Shown here: piece after piece, positions 5,180 through 5,327 of the stretch
Layout: every line of letters starts with the position of its first letter
Position numbering within the stretch: the first letter of the stretch is position 1
From: an uncultured Clostridia bacterium
GTDB taxonomy: Bacteria > Bacillota > Clostridia > TANB77 > CAG-508
Assembly (NCBI GenBank): GCA_948528155.1
Contig: CAOSZT010000151.1
Location: 1 to 5,327 of the forward strand
Direction: 5' to 3'
Length of the DNA stretch: 5,327 nt
The notes under the pieces: generated by a model
What the model saw: only the letters and a program-made list of their open reading frames with translations
Told to the model about the DNA's origin: nothing
Database searches by the model: none
Position numbers and translations under genes: made by a program

Positions 5180-5327
5180 TTAATTTATTTGTAAATATTT
5201 ATTTTTTAGCTTTATAATCTCTTTTGCAACTTGTGAATTCATATTATTTAATTCACTAATTTTTAAAGTACCTATATCTATAATATTATATGAAAAATTA
5301 ATTTTATTATCTTTATATGTTATATAA
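5180..5327 (-). CDS. Unrecognised protein, C-terminal 48 residues only
   Basis: An open frame enters from the right edge and ends at TAA 5182-5180. The visible product starts YITYKDNKINFSYNIIDIG and ends VAKEIIKLKNKYLQIN. It has no stop for 48 codons in very AT-rich DNA where the other frames are interrupted, and its composition (Lys, Asn, Ile, Glu, a predicted amphipathic C-terminal helix) looks like a real clostridial protein end. It lies on the same strand as its neighbours, and its stop sits just ahead of the XRE promoter, a natural gene boundary. No terminator follows, so some read-through into the XRE gene is possible. I do not recognise the family. A chance open frame cannot be excluded without the upstream sequence. 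Confidence 0.6.
   Translation of the reverse strand, partial: YITYKDNKINFSYNIIDIGTLKISELNNMNSQVAKEIIKLKNKYLQIN

Overview
The window is strongly AT-rich and comes from a low-G+C Gram-positive bacterium, most likely an anaerobic member of the Clostridia. The reasons are A/T-ending codons throughout (many AGA, ATA and AAA), strong Shine-Dalgarno sequences, and typical Firmicutes genes: the rpsF-ssb-rpsR operon and a methionine gamma-lyase-like 'aluminium resistance' protein. I cannot name the genus. Every gene I can support lies on the minus strand, so transcription runs from high to low coordinates.

In order of transcription, the right edge holds the last 48 codons of an unrecognised protein (5180-5327). 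Next is a small XRE-type helix-turn-helix regulator (4777-5112) with its own promoter and an operator-like inverted repeat over the predicted start site. A strong extended -10 promoter (4677-4705) then starts rpsF-ssb-rpsR, encoding S6, single-stranded DNA-binding protein and S18. Its predicted transcript begins almost exactly at a perfect 16-bp hairpin. A clear intrinsic terminator (3335-3375), whose G-U pairs show it works on the minus strand, closes the operon.

A second unit follows with its own promoter (3226-3254): a PLP-dependent methionine gamma-lyase-family protein, an HI0933/YhiN-family flavoprotein, and a YigZ/IMPACT-family protein cut by the left edge. No convincing terminator separates these three, so they are probably co-transcribed. 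They have no obvious shared pathway.

Two starts should be placed downstream of the longest open frame. The flavoprotein starts at a GTG at 1886, because the upstream GTG lies inside the Shine-Dalgarno sequence. S18 starts at an ATG at 3660.

I see no mobile element, CRISPR array, tRNA, rRNA or recognisable new system. The points most worth checking are in non-coding DNA. A perfect 7-1-7 inverted repeat with the Fur/PerR/Zur core sits just upstream of ssb-rpsR, in an unusually long 177-nt rpsF-ssb gap. The other two are the 5'-terminal hairpin of the rpsF transcript and the putative autoregulatory operator of the XRE gene.
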